Assembly: GCA_947579665.1 (NCBI GenBank)
Contig: OX388349.1
Location: forward strand, 22,786,459 to 22,850,458
DNA from: Sympetrum striolatum
Taxonomy: Eukaryota > Arthropoda > Insecta > Odonata > Libellulidae
DNA length: 64,000 nucleotides
Direction: 5' to 3'
Made by a program: the position numbers and the translations under genes. Under the pieces are notes generated by a model, which was not told the DNA's origin, made no database searches, and worked only from the letters and a program-made list of their open reading frames with translations. Below are positions 22,600 to 37,499 of the stretch, one piece after another. The first letter of the stretch is position 1. Every line of letters begins with the position of its first letter.

Positions 22600-25500
22600 A
22601 ATATTATTTATAGTAATAAAACGTCATTATTTCATGGTGTGATAAAAACCTATAAATTTTCCATTGCTCCAAACCCTATGTAACAAAATATTTCAATAAA
22701 GAGCTCTTTAGGAATAAGACAAAACAAAAGTCTGCACTCGGTAACAGTATAAGAAAGGAACGTAGAACGAATTACAATTATGAAATGGCAACACCGTTAA
22801 TGACTTGGATGACATATTACAGTTGATACTTAGAATTCTCTTGTGTACCTCTAAGGGAATCGAATTTGACGTTAAGGGAGCAGAGGGGGGAAAGGAAGTC
22901 TTAGAGAGTATCACTCGTGTGTCACATGTCACGTTCTCTCTTCAATTTGGCTGCCTCGGAGGACGGTTCTTCCTGTTGAACTCGTGACTCGCCGCGACGT
23001 GATTGTTTTATATTCCTAGAGATTCAAACATGTCAGATAAATCGCTGTCTGCGTATAGCGAGTTACGGCGCTCCCTGTACAAGCGAAATGGAGCAAAACT
23101 TATCAACTGCGGTTTAGAGATGTGGGATAAGGATTCCTGTAAAGGATCATCTTGTGAAGATGGCTGTATCATAGAAGGAAAGACGTTCCGAATTTCCCAC
23201 GGAAAAAGCTAAATTTAGCGATTCTGCAGCTTTCCGCGAAGTAGACCCAAAGTGTTTTTTCCTATCTCTAGTCAAGAAAAACATATTTCAGGCTTATAAA
23301 TCTTTATGCTGATTAAAACCCAAAGAATAGTATTTTTCTAGTTTATTTTATCTATGGATATCCGCAATACTTCCCCATACAATGTGAAGTTCACTTAAAA
23401 ACTGTTTTCTGTATTCGTTTACTATTTCAATAACGCAATCCTAATCATAAATCATTTGAATGGAAAATTTCGTGCTACAAGTATAATTATTCTCTTGGCT
23501 TTTCAAACTAAAACCTAACTCGAGTTGAATCAAAATCATATGCCCAAGTTAATATAGATAATAAAGACCAGAAAAAATATAGATATATGAGTTAGGAATT
23601 GTATGGAATAATTATTTTTTTAATGCAATTTTTGTGGCAAAATGTCAATCTGAAATCTAAACATTCAAAAATATGTAAAAGGCAGAATTTAAGTTTGGTA
23701 ATTTTAAAGGAATTTATTTGGAAAATTCGGAAAATCAAATCTAAATTTTCAGGAAAAATTAACTACTTTTTACTTTATGCAAATTATATACCTATGTAAG
23801 AATTTTAACTAAAACTAATGGACTTGAATCGTAATTTTTCCAGCCAGTAACGACTTGAGAAGAGCAACTTGAAATGTAAGCTCGTTAAAAGAACCGGTCT
23901 TGTTAAGTCTTTGTAGAAGTTGCTAATAGTATCTTTTTAAAAAGTTCGTTGAAATATCTACATAATTAGTTAAATAATTTTAGTAATGACTTTGATATAG
24001 GTTGATTATTTACTTTTTACGACGAGAATTCGAATCGATACTCTTAGGTACTCTTATAATTGATTTGCGTTTCTATCCATATTTGTAAAGTCGATACTTG
24101 TTATTTGCTTGTATACTTTACTCTTTAAGCATTATAAAGTAATTTTTAGGGAAAAGATGAATGAGAATGACGATGATCTGAAGTATTGTTTTAAATTAAA
24201 TCTATTCAGCTCGCCTCCTTTGCTACTTTTAAATTAAATACAGAATTTTGATTGAAATTGAACATGATTCAAATTTTTATCTTTGTTTTACCTTAGTACA
24301 CAATTGGGTAAATATTCTTTTTATGTGCCTTTTTTGGAATATTTTTATTTTATGTGAAGTATTAGCCTTTTATCTTCTTCAGATGTCAACAAGTATCGTC
24401 CAATTCAAGGGAAAATATCCAGATTGAAACTCTTTATCAAAAAATGCCAAGCAAAAGAACTTTCGAAACTGCCAACATGATAATCTTCCTCCACAATTCC
24501 TTCTATTTATAAACTTTTTCATAGAAATTGAGCATAAAAATAGAATCATACGCCGGAAGGAATCTGTAATGAGACGGTCTCGTACGATGTACCGAATAAC
24601 CTCATCTTTGAAAATTCTGAAAAGGGCCTTCATTAGTCCTTAATGGGCTGCTTGTTTAGCTGTATAGCTTTAAAGCCCTACCTTTTTGAGGTAATGCGTT
24701 CCCGAAAACACGTACCAAATTCCAACAAAAGACCCATAAGTCACGAGAAGGAGTTTCCGTCCCAGAAAAGCCAAAAGAATTAAAAAGATCCTAATTTTGG
24801 CGTCGTCGGTCTCTCTGTGATACACTTCCTGGAAGTCCACGAATGGGTATTGTGAGAAGGCATTCCTCAATTGCTTCGATGCACATGTCTCGCTATGATT
24901 TAATGGCATGTGGAGCATCGTGCCGTCGTTTACGCATATCCTACATTACTGCACATCGTCGATCCGATATCTGAAGCGACGACGCTTTCGAACGTCTATA
25001 TTCTACGATTGCTCTTCCTCAAAAGCGGTATTTCATGTACTCCGTATTCGCCTGACGATTTGTAATTCATTTCTGGTTGAATTTTAAGTTATTTGGCCTC
25101 CTTAAATTATGTTCATTTTCCGCCTTCTGATTTAATTTAAAAGTGCATCTTTTGTATATTCACGGTGACATTTATTTATATAATTCCTTACCCTTAAGGA
25201 ATGGATTAGATTTAGAGAGACATGGGCTTTATCGCTATTATTTTATTATTATTATTATTTTTATTATAAGTTATCCTTGCAGGTAGGCCACAAGCCTGGT
25301 GGCAACACATGTAAAATACATGTAAAATACATGTAAAGGAAATACCCATACAAAGTGAGATACATACGAGAATATAGGAAACACAACATAACGTAAGAAA
25401 CACAAAAAAATTTAAATACGTTATCACAGTAATATTTTTATCAAAAAACGTTATAGTACTTGGGAAGTGGTTAAGAATATCCTCAAGTAATTCGTTCTAT

Positions 25501-27760
25501 TCTTTAACAGCTCTATTTAAATAGGAATTTTACCAAAATCGTTTAGACGGTTCTGTGTAATATTTTCTCCACTTGAAATCAAAACCTGCACTTCAGTCAC
25601 AAAAAGGATAACGTGTTATCCATGCTATCTAGGTGCATATTAAGACTTTTATGAATTTATGGAGGTAAAATTTAGAAATAGCAAATGAACTATAATTTCT
25701 CCAACAGGAAAACATCAAATACTGTAAATGTAAACAAAGGGAACATTTCATTACTTGCGTAAAACTATGATAATGCATCAAGGCTTGAGGACAATAATCA
25801 CATTAGACATAATGTTTGAGGTTTGGAAAATTAGTGTAGCAACGTAATATTCTTTTCAATGTTGTTTTCAGATTTACTTACATCAAACCTCATTACACTA
25901 TAGGCGAACTTTATTCGCTTAAAAATTAGATTTTTCATGATTTCTTTTAATGACGCTAATAAGTTAAGAACTGAAAATTTCAAATATATTGTTTCTTAAT
26001 TTTAAATACGTGGGTCGCAGTTAAAAAAATTCTGCTCTTGCGATTTTTACGTCGCACCATTTATTTTATATTTATAAATATTTTTTTATATATTCACAGA
26101 TAGTTTAATAAATAGCTCAACTTAATGGTTTAATAAATACTTTGACGGATTTTGTTAAACGAAACCAGCGCAGTTTTGTGTTGTTTGTTTGCTTTAATTG
26201 ACTCTGATTGTGTGTCCCTGTATTTTGATGAAGTTCCTAAATGATATCGTCAGGGGTATGACATTAACGTACCTCCAAACACCAAACATTCTTCTGTAAG
26301 TTAGTGTTTTGAACACCACGAGAGAGTATAAGATAGACTGACTCAAGGGTTGTATCACCTCCGAACCAAAGGTAATTAAAATATATGAACTTACTACTAC
26401 TACTAGAGCGATTGAAAGGAAACTTCCTTTACGTCGCCTGTTTATCAAATTCCGCTTTAAGTTGCCGCGCCTGTAAGCGAAGGCTCTCACAAAATCTCTC
26501 GTTACTGTGAGGCGGTTTTTCTAGATCCACTTCATTACGACAAAGGGTTATTTCATAAAGGGGATCTGCCGAGCTGGAAAAGAGCTTAAATCACATGAGC
26601 AACAGAGATGGCAATTACAACTTTGCGTTGCTGCATTTCGGAGATGCAAACTCATGTCATACGGAAACTTGCGCAAGATGTGATGATTGATATTACGCGA
26701 AAATGGCTTTGTTGCCCAAGAAAATTCGCTGTCCTATTCTCGTTGCGATTAGCGGATGATTAAGGATTAGCCCAGCAATTCCAGCTGCGGTGAAATATCT
26801 AAAAGGTCGAGTATTCCCTTTGGGGAATACGAATCATTAAGTAAAAAGCTCTTTTTGGGAAAGGGCTTGGCCATAAAGATACAGCATCTCAGACACTCTC
26901 GCGTGATGTGGGTGCATACAGATTTGATTTATGAAGTCGAATACTTCTTTGTACGTCGCGTACACAAAGGGAGGCTTTAAATTACGTTAGTGAAAACTGT
27001 GCCCGACTTACCTGTTTTACTAGCAGAAAACCTATGGATATTTCTTGAATTGTGGATTATATAGTATGCGGCTCATTCCTAGAAGGCTGAATAGGTAACT
27101 TCAGGATTTAGGATGGTAGTTTAATTGGATGGAATTCATATTGTGGAAAAGCATGAGTGAGTACCAGAATTCAATGATGGAGAATAACTTTCATGAGAAA
27201 GAGCACTTACTGTCCAACTTATAGAGTGGTTGTTTAGTCAATCATTTACTTTTAGTAACATAAATATAGTTGATAGAAGTCTTGAAAACGTTCTTCCCTT
27301 CGTGTTTTACCTTCGGTCAGGGGCTTACTATGTATTATTAAACGTAGTTTTGTTAAATATCAAGTGTTTTTTGAATATACTAAACAATGAATGGAATCGA
27401 AACTGTGAAAAACGTTGAGATTGCTGACGAAATGTGTGCGGAAAAAAAGGTTTATAATTAGCGCTTATTTTTGGATAATGGATAATTAGTAATATTATGG
27501 AGTACTGTTAATATATGATCTTTCACAAGCAACCTCTCATGTCAACTTTTAGAATCGTTAATGTAGAAATATGGAATAATTTTTTGTTTTCTTCTCACTC
27601 TCAATTGAAATATGTTGAAAGAGAAAGAGTTTCATAATACCTTACGATTTTTGCAGCTTTCTTTTTCGAGTTAACAATATGAAAGAGAATTTTTATTTTA
27701 AATTCTATATTTATCAGGTTCTATAACATTTAATCGAACTGTATTGTATTCAGTCCTAAG
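22600..27760. other. No gene recognised
   Basis: Mostly AT-rich unique sequence. The frame at 23003-23212 (69 codons) and two minus-strand frames at 24379-24633 and 24670-24918 were examined. None shows a family signature or splice-bounded exon structure. ATTATT microsatellite at about 25236-25266 and a short direct repeat of ATGTAAAATAC at about 25307-25337 are present. 26500-26960 has somewhat higher GC and could be conserved non-coding DNA. Confidence 0.45.
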
Positions 27761-27766
27761 GCCGGT

Positions 27767-27829
27767 TGGTACCTCACCTTCTCCAACATTAGCTACTAGA
27801 GCTAGTTGAGGCTTACTAGACAGGGTGAG
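27767..27829. repeat. Imperfect hairpin
   Basis: CCTCACCTTCTCCAACATTAG faces GGTGAGG preceded by CTTACTAGACA; outer pairs CCTCACC/GGTGAGG are perfect. The centre, AGCTACTAGAGCTAGTT, can fold separately. It resembles a small repeat or structured non-coding segment; no family is recognised. Confidence 0.4.
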
Positions 27830-30800
27830 GAATTAGTTAGTTTTTTCCTACTTTCCTCAGTTTACTCTATATTTTTACATGTATATCGGAAGGTTATTTA
27901 AATCATTCCATTTATTTTGAAATTCACTCCTCTTATCGTACCAGTAAATATTTCGTACCTATTCTAAGGAAGAGGTTTTGGTGTAAAGTAAAGGTAAATA
28001 AAAATTCCCTCGCATCTCGTGCAAGCGCGCTGTTTTCGCGTTCGAATTAACTCACATTCAACTTTTCACTCCGAGGAAATGGACGGAAATTATGGTGCAT
28101 AGTAACGTTTCATTAGAGCGACTTTATTCCCCATCTCTCCTACGAAATTCATGGTCGGACATAGTTCCTAAACACCGCCGACAACACCCTCCCTTTAATA
28201 ACATATTTAGAGGAAATAAACCGAGAGAAATTGAATAAGGAACTGGGCATAGAACGAGATGATTCCGCCATAAATAAAGGCGAGTATATGGTGAAAGGAT
28301 ATGACCGGAAGGCGGTAGAGGGGACAGATAGCATCGGCAGACAGCGAGAAATACTGGGGAAAGGGTCGTATTTCACATGCAGCAAAATTAGTTCTGAAGA
28401 TGGAGGTCAAGATAAATTCCTATCTGCGGGACAGCCGAAGGTGGGGAGGAATAAACGCCGGAGTCATCGGCATAAAAAAACTATTTTCGGTGGGTATTTA
28501 CGTTGGCTTCACCAAGGTAACGATAAATCTTTTCAATGTTTGTATGAACTTCCAGCGAAGCAAAGGGAGGTGGGGAAGCGTTATGGGAAGTTCTTTCTTT
28601 TTTCCTCGGAATGAGCGACAAAAAACGGAGCATCAAGATCTTTTTCCCTCACTCGGATGGTTGGTTTTCCGACGTGGTGTGGGAAAAGAGATAAAGGATT
28701 CGTGACCGAGGAATATTTTGAAAAATAGAGTTTTCCGCGCGGCGGGGGGACGCGAATTTCGCGGAGATGCACCGCTCGATCAGGTGTACCCAAACCAGAT
28801 CTCGCCTTGTCGAGCGTATCTGGGTGTCAAACGGTGAAATATTAAACTCGTCGAGGCTGCTATCCGCAAAGGAAATCGTGTGTGGCGCCTTATGAAAGGT
28901 CGCCGGCGAGTCTTATCTCGGAGAAATAGAATAGAGGGGTCGGAATTCCGTGTATTTCCTCAGATGCCTGCATCAAAGAACATGGATTTATATGTTTTCA
29001 TTGATGTTATACTCGTAGATTCTCGAGTGAACTGTAAAGAGAAGAAGCAGAAACACTGGGAAAAATTTCCTTTCCCTGAAAGCTACAGATATCTGTAATT
29101 TTATTAAATAAAATAAAAATGAGGGATTTGAAATACGTTCCGAAAATAGAATATCCATCTAAACGCATATTATCTTATACTATGTTTTCATAATACTCTT
29201 TGATTCGCGACCTTTCCTTGATCGTTTCTTTCCTTGTTTAACTTGAATTGAATAACTGTTAGTTTCCGAAAATGAAGTACCAGGCAATACAAAGGAAATT
29301 TAACATTTCTGATGTAATTTAAGATATTGTGCGTCATTATTTGTACATATTTAATGTTAAAAACTTTTAATGATAGTATGTGACTAAAATTAAATAAATT
29401 TATGCACATTTACTAGAATTCTAATTATAGATGTAGTATTGACATAATGTTTGTTTATCTCTGTCTCTGTCACCGCTTAGCAGTAATTTTCTTTGCTTCT
29501 AATGTTTTTCGCTCGCGTAACTAGAATATCTGTAATATCGTGTATTTCCTTTCAAAATCATTAGTTATTTTTTGCAGTTGACATGATCTTTATTAACAAT
29601 TAGTTTTCTCTATCTCGTTCTAACATTTTCGTACAATTTAAATTATATTGGAACATAATTAAATGTGCTGTAGAAGATCTCGCGAAGATTGCTCGGAACT
29701 AACGTTCGTAAAAATATCATTTTGAGCATAATATTTATTTTCCACTCCATCTTTATTAGCCTTTTTTAATTAAATGAATTATATTTATATATCAAGATTA
29801 TATTTGAGTTTTTGGTGTAAATATTTTAGATATTTCATTTTTAGAAGAATGTGAGCCATCAAGCATCAGTAGGAGCTAAACAAAGAGTAGTGCATTTCTA
29901 GTGGCTTTAAAGCAGGTTTTACTACTGATATCGAATTTTATTCGTTAGATATGAGAAGATTTTTTTTGCGAATTTGGATGAATGATAGTTTGCTTTGTAG
30001 GATTTTATCTTGTCAAATAAAAATGTATTCCAAACAAATACCAGAAAAATTTGAAGAGGTGTATATACATAAATTTATCATACAACTCCTCGTTATATAT
30101 TTTAATATCACCCTGGGAATCGTCCGAGTATGTTCATAATTTTAAATATAACAAGTTACATATAATCATAAGTTATAACTTATTAATAGCACTATATTAA
30201 TGAAGTTATAGGCATTCCCACAAATACAGTGGTATAACTCTATTCTGAAGTACTGATTGTGAGTAAATAAAACCTGCCCTGGAACAGATGTTCTCAAGTG
30301 GAAACTTATGTTAGCTGAGGGTAGCGAGACACCATACGTTATTCTTCAACCAGTCATCGAGTGTGCTGTAAAAATGCAGGAATTGATTAATACATGCAGA
30401 AAAAAAGACTGAACGTTGTGCAAAGAGTCTTAATATACTACTTAGTAAACATGCGCCATCTCTCTGGCCATTCATCTCTCCTGTTTTATGTTACATTGCT
30501 CCCATAATCTGATCCTGACCTAATTTGGGCATTTAATTCCCTTAAACATAATATTCTGCTTGTGCAAACATGTTTACAGAAGCAAATTCACGTTAGTTAA
30601 TGAGGAAAAGATTAATCAGGCATTCATTCAAATTTCTTTTGAAGGGGATTTAAAATGTTGAGAAAGTTTGAATTTAATGGTAATAATACTTACAAAAGTA
30701 TGCCACGGAGTTACTTCATTGATTTATAAACGAACAGTTTTCTAGATGAGTCATTTATTTTCAATAGATAAGTAGACATTTTGTTTAAATACATCATCGG

Positions 30801-32560
30801 AAATTGGGGGTAATTATGACTTTTTAACCTATGAAAAAAATTCGGATTAACTTTTACGTGTATATATTTTCAAAGAGTAGAGAATTTTTCCTGAAAGAAG
30901 TTCTAATTTGTTATGTTATTGAAAAATGTTGTTCTTAAAATGTGAAATATTTATTGAATATTTTTCAAGCTTTATATTCATAAATATTTTCATGTATTCT
31001 TAAAACGTAACCAAATAAACATTTTCAAATATTCCTCAGAGGAATTAAAGCAAGTATCCCAATACCCTCATTATGGCGTTGCAGTGTATCTCATGAATCC
31101 GGAATCGAGGATTGACTGGAAGTTTCCGCCAGAATAATCGGAAAACTGCCTGTCCATCAATTTTACTTCTGGTGTACTCCGAACGGTTTCCTAGTCAACC
31201 TCCGATATTCCTAGCACGTAAACTTTACTTTTGAAGAGTACCTTTCAATTTCCTGACATTTCAGTATATAGACGTTTGAGGTATTGTTCTCTCCCGTCAA
31301 GTACTCTTCAAGAATGCAACATTAATCCCAAAATATCTCTTCTAAAGAAAAACCTCTCGTCTTGGTTAAAGAAATCCTTTAAAATTAACTTACGCAGACA
31401 ATATTTCCATGTAATTTCAATTCATGCCTACAAACAATTGATTTTAGCGACACAACACCACCATCGAATCACTCTTAATGTAAGAATTGACCAATGATAG
31501 CGTTGTAACATAAATGATTGGATGTCTGAATAAAAATTATTCAATAATTGTATTCAAATTTTTCATTCAACAGAATGTTTACATCTTGGTCACCACTAAC
31601 ATGTATAATAGTGTTTTTATTATACACCTTTCATTGATTTAATTCGATGTAACAACCCACTATCCATTGTTACATTGATTTGATTATCCAAATATTTTTT
31701 CATGCAAATGCATTTTCCACAGTTACTTTCGATCAATCGATATTAATATTTAGAGATAATAAGTAATTAGTGGAATCCTCATTTTGTTATAATATTTACT
31801 TTAATATCGAATTGTGATTACAAATATCTTTTTTCATAGAATTTCTTTTGTCATATAAAGTACAAACCTGTTTTTAGTATCATGATTTCCTCTTATTCGT
31901 CAGAAAACAATAACTTATAAAATCCGAAGATATAATAATTGTTGCCTTTAATTATTACGTTTTGTAATTTCAGTATTCAGACAGTACTGGATCAGGGTTT
32001 GACTGCTAATGCTATCAATTACACGGAGGAAATTCCTTTCATTTTATGGCAAATACTATATTGTTCAGTCACTCCTTACAACATACCATTCAAACATAAT
32101 CATTCAACTATTCGAGATGAAATATACTGCACTAGCCATTTTCACTTCCTTCAGCAGAATTAAAATCATTTTCATTCCTAATCAACAAGTCGACTTTTCC
32201 TAAGAGTGCCGTGGGTGGAAGTTCGCCTAATCGAGGTTTTCCTCTTCCGAAAATTGGCGTCCTTCATCAGCCCACCGACGAACGTGTCGCCATAACTAGC
32301 GTCCTCATCACCTGCCCATTATCTTTCGAAAAACTTTCTCCTCATCCCGTCGCGAAAATACAGGAAATTGAATCCCCTTTGCTTTTTTTGCTGCAAGAGA
32401 GCTGTATTATTGGTCGGAGAGAAATTTCGAGGGCTAAGAGCGGCAGAGAGAATATTGGATAGAGGGATTGTGAAGTGGACTCGGAAGGCAGGAAATCTCG
32501 CGTGAAAGCGAATTTCGAAGGAGAGGAAATATTCGATATATGGAGGCAAAAGTGACGTTT
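27830..32560. other. No gene recognised
   Basis: 28020-29000 is less AT-rich with CpG clusters (for example CCGCGCGGCGGGGGGACGCG near 28735) and overlapping open frames on both strands. None has a domain. The rest is AT-rich. The CpG cluster could mark a minor promoter or a conserved element. There is no decisive sign. Confidence 0.4.
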
Positions 32561-33140
32561 TTCTGATTTATTCTTCATCCGACTTGATCGAATATCTATC
32601 CTCCCCATCCCCTCTCTCCCTTACGTAACAATGTTCTATTCGGCACCCCTCTGACATAGCCCGAACTCTTTTCTTCATTCCCCTAACACTTCCATTCCTC
32701 CCCTTTTATATTCCTCCACTACATAAGGCTCTTCTCAGGGAAAATTTCTGCCCTTTTTTCGTCTCTTTCTTCCCTCAAGGGGGAGGAAAACAGGATTCTC
32801 GTTTGAGAGAGTCTATCAGTTTTCCCTCCAACGGTGTAATTTTTTGTCTACGTCTCTCCTTTCCGTGTTTTATTCATGCCCTTTGTTCATTTGTCTTTTC
32901 TGCCTCGGTTACTCCTTTTGTGGTTCGTCTTTTCGCAGTTTTAGAGCCGTTTTGTTCCGAGCGGGGATCAGTGGAAGCCGGGAGTCGCGGAAATCTGTCA
33001 TATTCTCTCGGCGGATTTCTGTCGTCTCCCGGCGCTTCGTCTTCCGTGTTGTTCTACGTTTCGGTGTACGGCGGTGTAACTGTCGAATAGGTCAGAGAAA
33101 AATGAATGTTAACGTGCACAAGAATCGCGTTTAAAGGTGA
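32561..33140. other. Pyrimidine-rich then CpG-rich segment, possible promoter or untranslated exon
   Basis: 32570-32930 is pyrimidine-rich on the plus strand. 32940-33090 has dense CpG (GCCGGGAGTCGCGGAAATC and nearby). Two overlapping plus-strand frames (32803-33090 and 32844-33134) are Ser/Phe-rich and look compositional. The arrangement is similar to, but weaker than, the 49700-50800 region. I cannot identify a gene or a convincing splice donor. Confidence 0.3.
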
Positions 33141-36100
33141 TGTTTCTACGTCGCAATTTAGGCCTTTTGTTTCCATCATTTTCAGTTTTTTGTGCCCATC
33201 CCGAATTTATTCGCTAGCTACCTAGAAATACCTTACTAACGTATCTATTTGTTTTTATTTGCTAAAACATACAATTAGTTTAACTTTTTAATAATGTATC
33301 CTTGAGAAGAATCGCTATTTTCATTTTTAATATTAATGTGATTTTTTAATAATTCAGCGAAGGTCTGCTTTGGTCTATTTTCCTCGCTTGTGCAGGCGAA
33401 GTTTATCAAAATATATAATATTAGTTTAGGCAATACATATATTATTGTATATTCGATCCAAATATTAATCTAGTAAGTTAATACGGTAAAGTATTCCAGA
33501 TACATACTCTGTTATCATTGAAAATAAGAGTTTGAACCTGATTGGTCTTCATATTCTTTTGTTTTATAAGTTATGTTACCTACTGAAATTGTTTTATTTT
33601 GAGAAAATACTGTTCGTTTTTAAGTAGATTGGATCTATGAAATGTTCGCTTTACTCACTTAGTTTTGAAACTGTCATAAATCTTGAAGAAACTATAACTG
33701 TGATTAATATATGGATACATTACAGGATGATATACTGTATTTGATTTGCCCTTTGCTTGATAAATGAACCTTGATAAAAGCCGACAGTTAGAGGATATCT
33801 TCTCGGCAGGTGAAAATTTGTTTTGAAAGTTCATCTGCAATTAAATTGTACTCTCGTTAAATAGTAAAGAAGAGGATTCAATTTTGACATTCCATACTTA
33901 TTGAATGGGAAATAATTGTGTTGCGAAGTGATCTTTGATTGAAAGCTGTTTCTTATTTTTCCTAAAGCACTACGATTTTTGTGCGACTAATGATATTCGT
34001 AGATTGAAACAACAAGCGTATTTAACGGTTTAAATTCGTAAAGGCCTTCTTCAAAAAGATTTTAACATTTTAAACTAGGGATGAAATACATCCCATCTTG
34101 CTACTTTACCGCTAAATCAATGTTAAATATGAATCATCCCTATGTAATAAAACACCTTAAATTTAGTAGTAATCGCATTTTTTCAATCTTTAACTCATAG
34201 ATAGCTTCTGTTACAAAGCCTCAGATTGTCTGTGGTTCAATCAAACGTCCGCTAACAACTCGGGAGATATCTTTCTTCGCTCTGATTGCTCACAAGTGGA
34301 CTAATAAGTAAAGGATGGGGATACGTAGTCGGATCTAGAAGGGTCCATTATGCTCCGGATTGCAAGCAATGATTTGATGCACGATCGGTGACGCAAGCAT
34401 CCTCTCGGAGCATCACCGCACCCGCTTCGTAGTTAGCTCTTCCAACGATAGGGGCGCAACAGTCGGTTTATTTGCCTGCGATGCCTTCTTTCCACCGAGA
34501 GCGCTATCCATGCAAGAGAATTCAATCCCCACCAGTTGAAATCCTCATTGTTTACCTACAATAAGCCTCCATTGCCGAAGGTACCAGACAGTAGAAGTAT
34601 TTAATTAACGTATAAACCATTTATAATACATATTGTGCCGGAGAGAATAGGCTCCGCATGAGATGCTTTGAGATTGTTTGCCCCTCCGTTCCATTATCTC
34701 GCTTCTGAAGCTGTCATAATTGTCAGGTGTTTATTAAATTTTTAACCGCTTCCTTAATTCGGTTCGTTTGAGCATTCTCCGCGGAATATTCTCTCCCCCA
34801 ACGCCTTTAGTATGCTTTGGGGTCGACGCCCTCCCCTTTATTCCTTCCTTGGGCTTTTCTTGCTGCAGATTGACGAAATATCGGGTTTTGGTGGATGGGG
34901 AAGAAAGTTTTTGACAGGGCCGAATTAGTATCGGTTACAGCCCCGGTGGGGGAGGGCATAAAGGGAATCTATTTATGTATATCTCGAGAATGATGTGTGG
35001 GATATTTCAAAGATGGTAATGTATTCGGACGGGGAGTGAGCTATTTCACAGACATTAGGTACGAATGAACTTATGCGTGCGAATGGAATTTGGGATTGCG
35101 TTTTTGTGTTGCTTTGCGCTAAAAGCCCGCGAGCCATTTAGTGCGCGGAATTCCCCTTCTTCTTTCGTTTATTTTCGTAAGTGAGGAAATGCCTTTTATT
35201 CAATCTCCACTCGTCAATGAATATAGATTCGAATTCCACGTGCCTAGCGTAATATTATTTATCGGCGTGGGTAAGCTAGCGGTTTCGGCTAATGAATAGC
35301 TGTTTGGTGGTTCTAGGATAGAATTCTATGCTGCGTTCCTGTTTTTGTTGTCATTTGATTGCTGAAAATTGTTGTTAAAATGTTTAAATTACAGCCATAA
35401 CTGGTAATTTCCATTGTCAGATAGAGAATCATCCCACAGAATGGGTTCCATTCCTGTTGTGAGGATATTCTTGCAGTGGAAAGAAATATGCGTATAATTT
35501 CATTCCCATATAATCCCAATATCACTGATTAGAAAAAAATTGGAACACCATATCATTGCTTTATTTTTATTTTGATAATTTGAGATGCTTTTTTTAACCA
35601 GTTGGTCAATTCCTGTTCATTTATCCGATCATGTAGGCTGTTTAAGATGTGATGTTGCTTAACGTATTAGAGAGATAATTGTAAGGAAGGAAAAAAATGT
35701 ATATCTGCAAAAAAATGGATTTGTCATTATATTGGAATAGATTATTTCCGACTTTAATGTAAATTTCCACTCTGTTTTAATCTCGTCAGGTTATATATTG
35801 GTTTCATACATTCGTAGAAGCTGACAAACTGAACTAGAATTACTAAATAATTATTATGCTAACTCTTGTTGAATTTGAATCACTTCTACGCTGTCCACCA
35901 ATTTCCTAATCCCAGCATTTCCTTAATTTACTAAAATTACATAACATTCCATCTTCCCAAAATTTCCTTCTTACTACATTACTTGAAATTGATCTCTATC
36001 GTCTTATCATTTTATAGCCAAAGGTCATCGCAAAGATCTCTTTTCGAAGATCCTGTTCAGCTCCTTCTCATTTGTAGCCTATCCAACGACCTGACCTTTA

Positions 36101-37499
36101 ACATTCTTCGGCGATACCACATTTCTGAGGTTTCTGTTCTCTTCTTCTCCTTCCTGCTCCTGTTCCCTGGTCCATCTTTCATGTAAATATACGAACGAGG
36201 GCCATTGCTCGTCTATCCTTTCCTTTACATTCGAGCCAATGCTTGATATTCGAAGATTTTTCTCTTGCGGAGGTTCCTCGGATGAGCTGGACAACATTGA
36301 ATGCTACGTTTGCTTCTATCATCACTACGAAATTTACTGCTTTAGAATGAAAATACGTCCTCCTCCGCCGAAGTTTCTTATTTGATTCTCAATATCTTCA
36401 TTCCGTAAATTAGCATGAGGGATATCTGTTGGAAGTTTTCTTACGTTGTTCCATTGCTCACGTAAAATTTTTACAATTTTTTCCATGTTTCTCCACTGTC
36501 TTTATTTTTATTGACATTAAAGATAAAGTTCACTTATGCTGTGAATATAAGTACCTGTATTTCAAACGATTTTGGAGAAGGTTTTTGTAGTGAGGCTCAG
36601 AAAAGTCCCTTAGATATTAAATTCCTTAACAAAATCTTTCAATATGATAAAAATACCGAGTAAAAGAATAAAAGTACCATGAGTCGCCAGTGGCGTATGG
36701 TAGGGATATGGTAAACACCAACATCCCTACCTAATCTACACTTTTATCTTCTCTAACAGACCTGGAGAAAGAACGACCAGAAGTAATTATCTGCTTTTGC
36801 AATGACTTCCGCGTAGTGTGTTGTCGATGCTTCTCGGAGATCGCGTTCGTTCTATGCTGGAACTAAAATTTCATTTCCCTTTAGTTAAAATCTGTATGAA
36901 GAGACTCATAAGTAATATCTGAATAGTAGAATAGTGAAGATGAAGAAATTCAGTAATACGTCGTAGATAATGGATAATAGAACCATTCCGCTATGATACC
37001 ACTAAATACTATATCATTCATCATTTATCTCATAAGACTTAATTTTGTCGGCAACGTAATAATTTTGCTAAAGTATTAATGAGGTAATCCTACTCCACAG
37101 CTTATGGTGTAGAGCGTGTCAAAAAGCCTGAGACTCGAGAGAAGAAAATATATCGTATGAAACTCGAACATAAGCCTCTTACGTGCCTCCTTGGCTCCAA
37201 AGTTGAGCTAATCCTTGCATAAATTGCTTTTCTTCATAGTTTCGGCGCCACATTTTGCTAAAATGTGTACGATATAGTGGGAAGGAAAGCAATATTTACA
37301 GCATAGAGAAGCTCTGAAATACATTGAGTTAAGTCTCCTAGAACTCTAAGCCTTTGTCGCGCTCGATTTGATTAAGTTTTTAGTCTTTGCCCATAAAACG
37401 ACGAAATATTTGTTTCATTTATGGTAAGAACCGAGAGTTTTTCCAATGAATTTCATGGAATCAGTTTGTGCGAATTGCTCAATTTAATGCTTATATTGG
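33141..37499. other. No gene recognised
   Basis: AT-rich sequence with a GC-richer stretch at about 34220-35180 that lacks any domain-bearing frame. A short hairpin at about 36698-36732 pairs GTAGGGAT with ATCCCTAC. No mobile element was recognised. Confidence 0.45.

Noticed and set aside
24379..24918. Two consecutive minus-strand frames, one with a hydrophobic segment (possible receptor exons)
   Set aside because: Checked for chemoreceptor or channel signatures because of the hydrophobic stretch near the end of the second frame; no conserved motif, no splice sites in phase, AT-driven hydrophobicity is sufficient.
26100..26175. Another GAAACC module near 26160
   Set aside because: AACGAAACCAGCGC is present, but the CTGANGA block, hairpin and GGTC are not convincingly there and no inverted arms were found.
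28231..28614. 127-codon plus-strand frame with overlapping frames on both strands
   Set aside because: Charged, low-information product with no family resemblance; overlapping open frames in three registers point to composition.
35275..35310. GCGGTTTCGGC as a minus-strand module copy
   Set aside because: Only the GAAACCGC word matches; no CTGANGA block or hairpin at the proper spacing.
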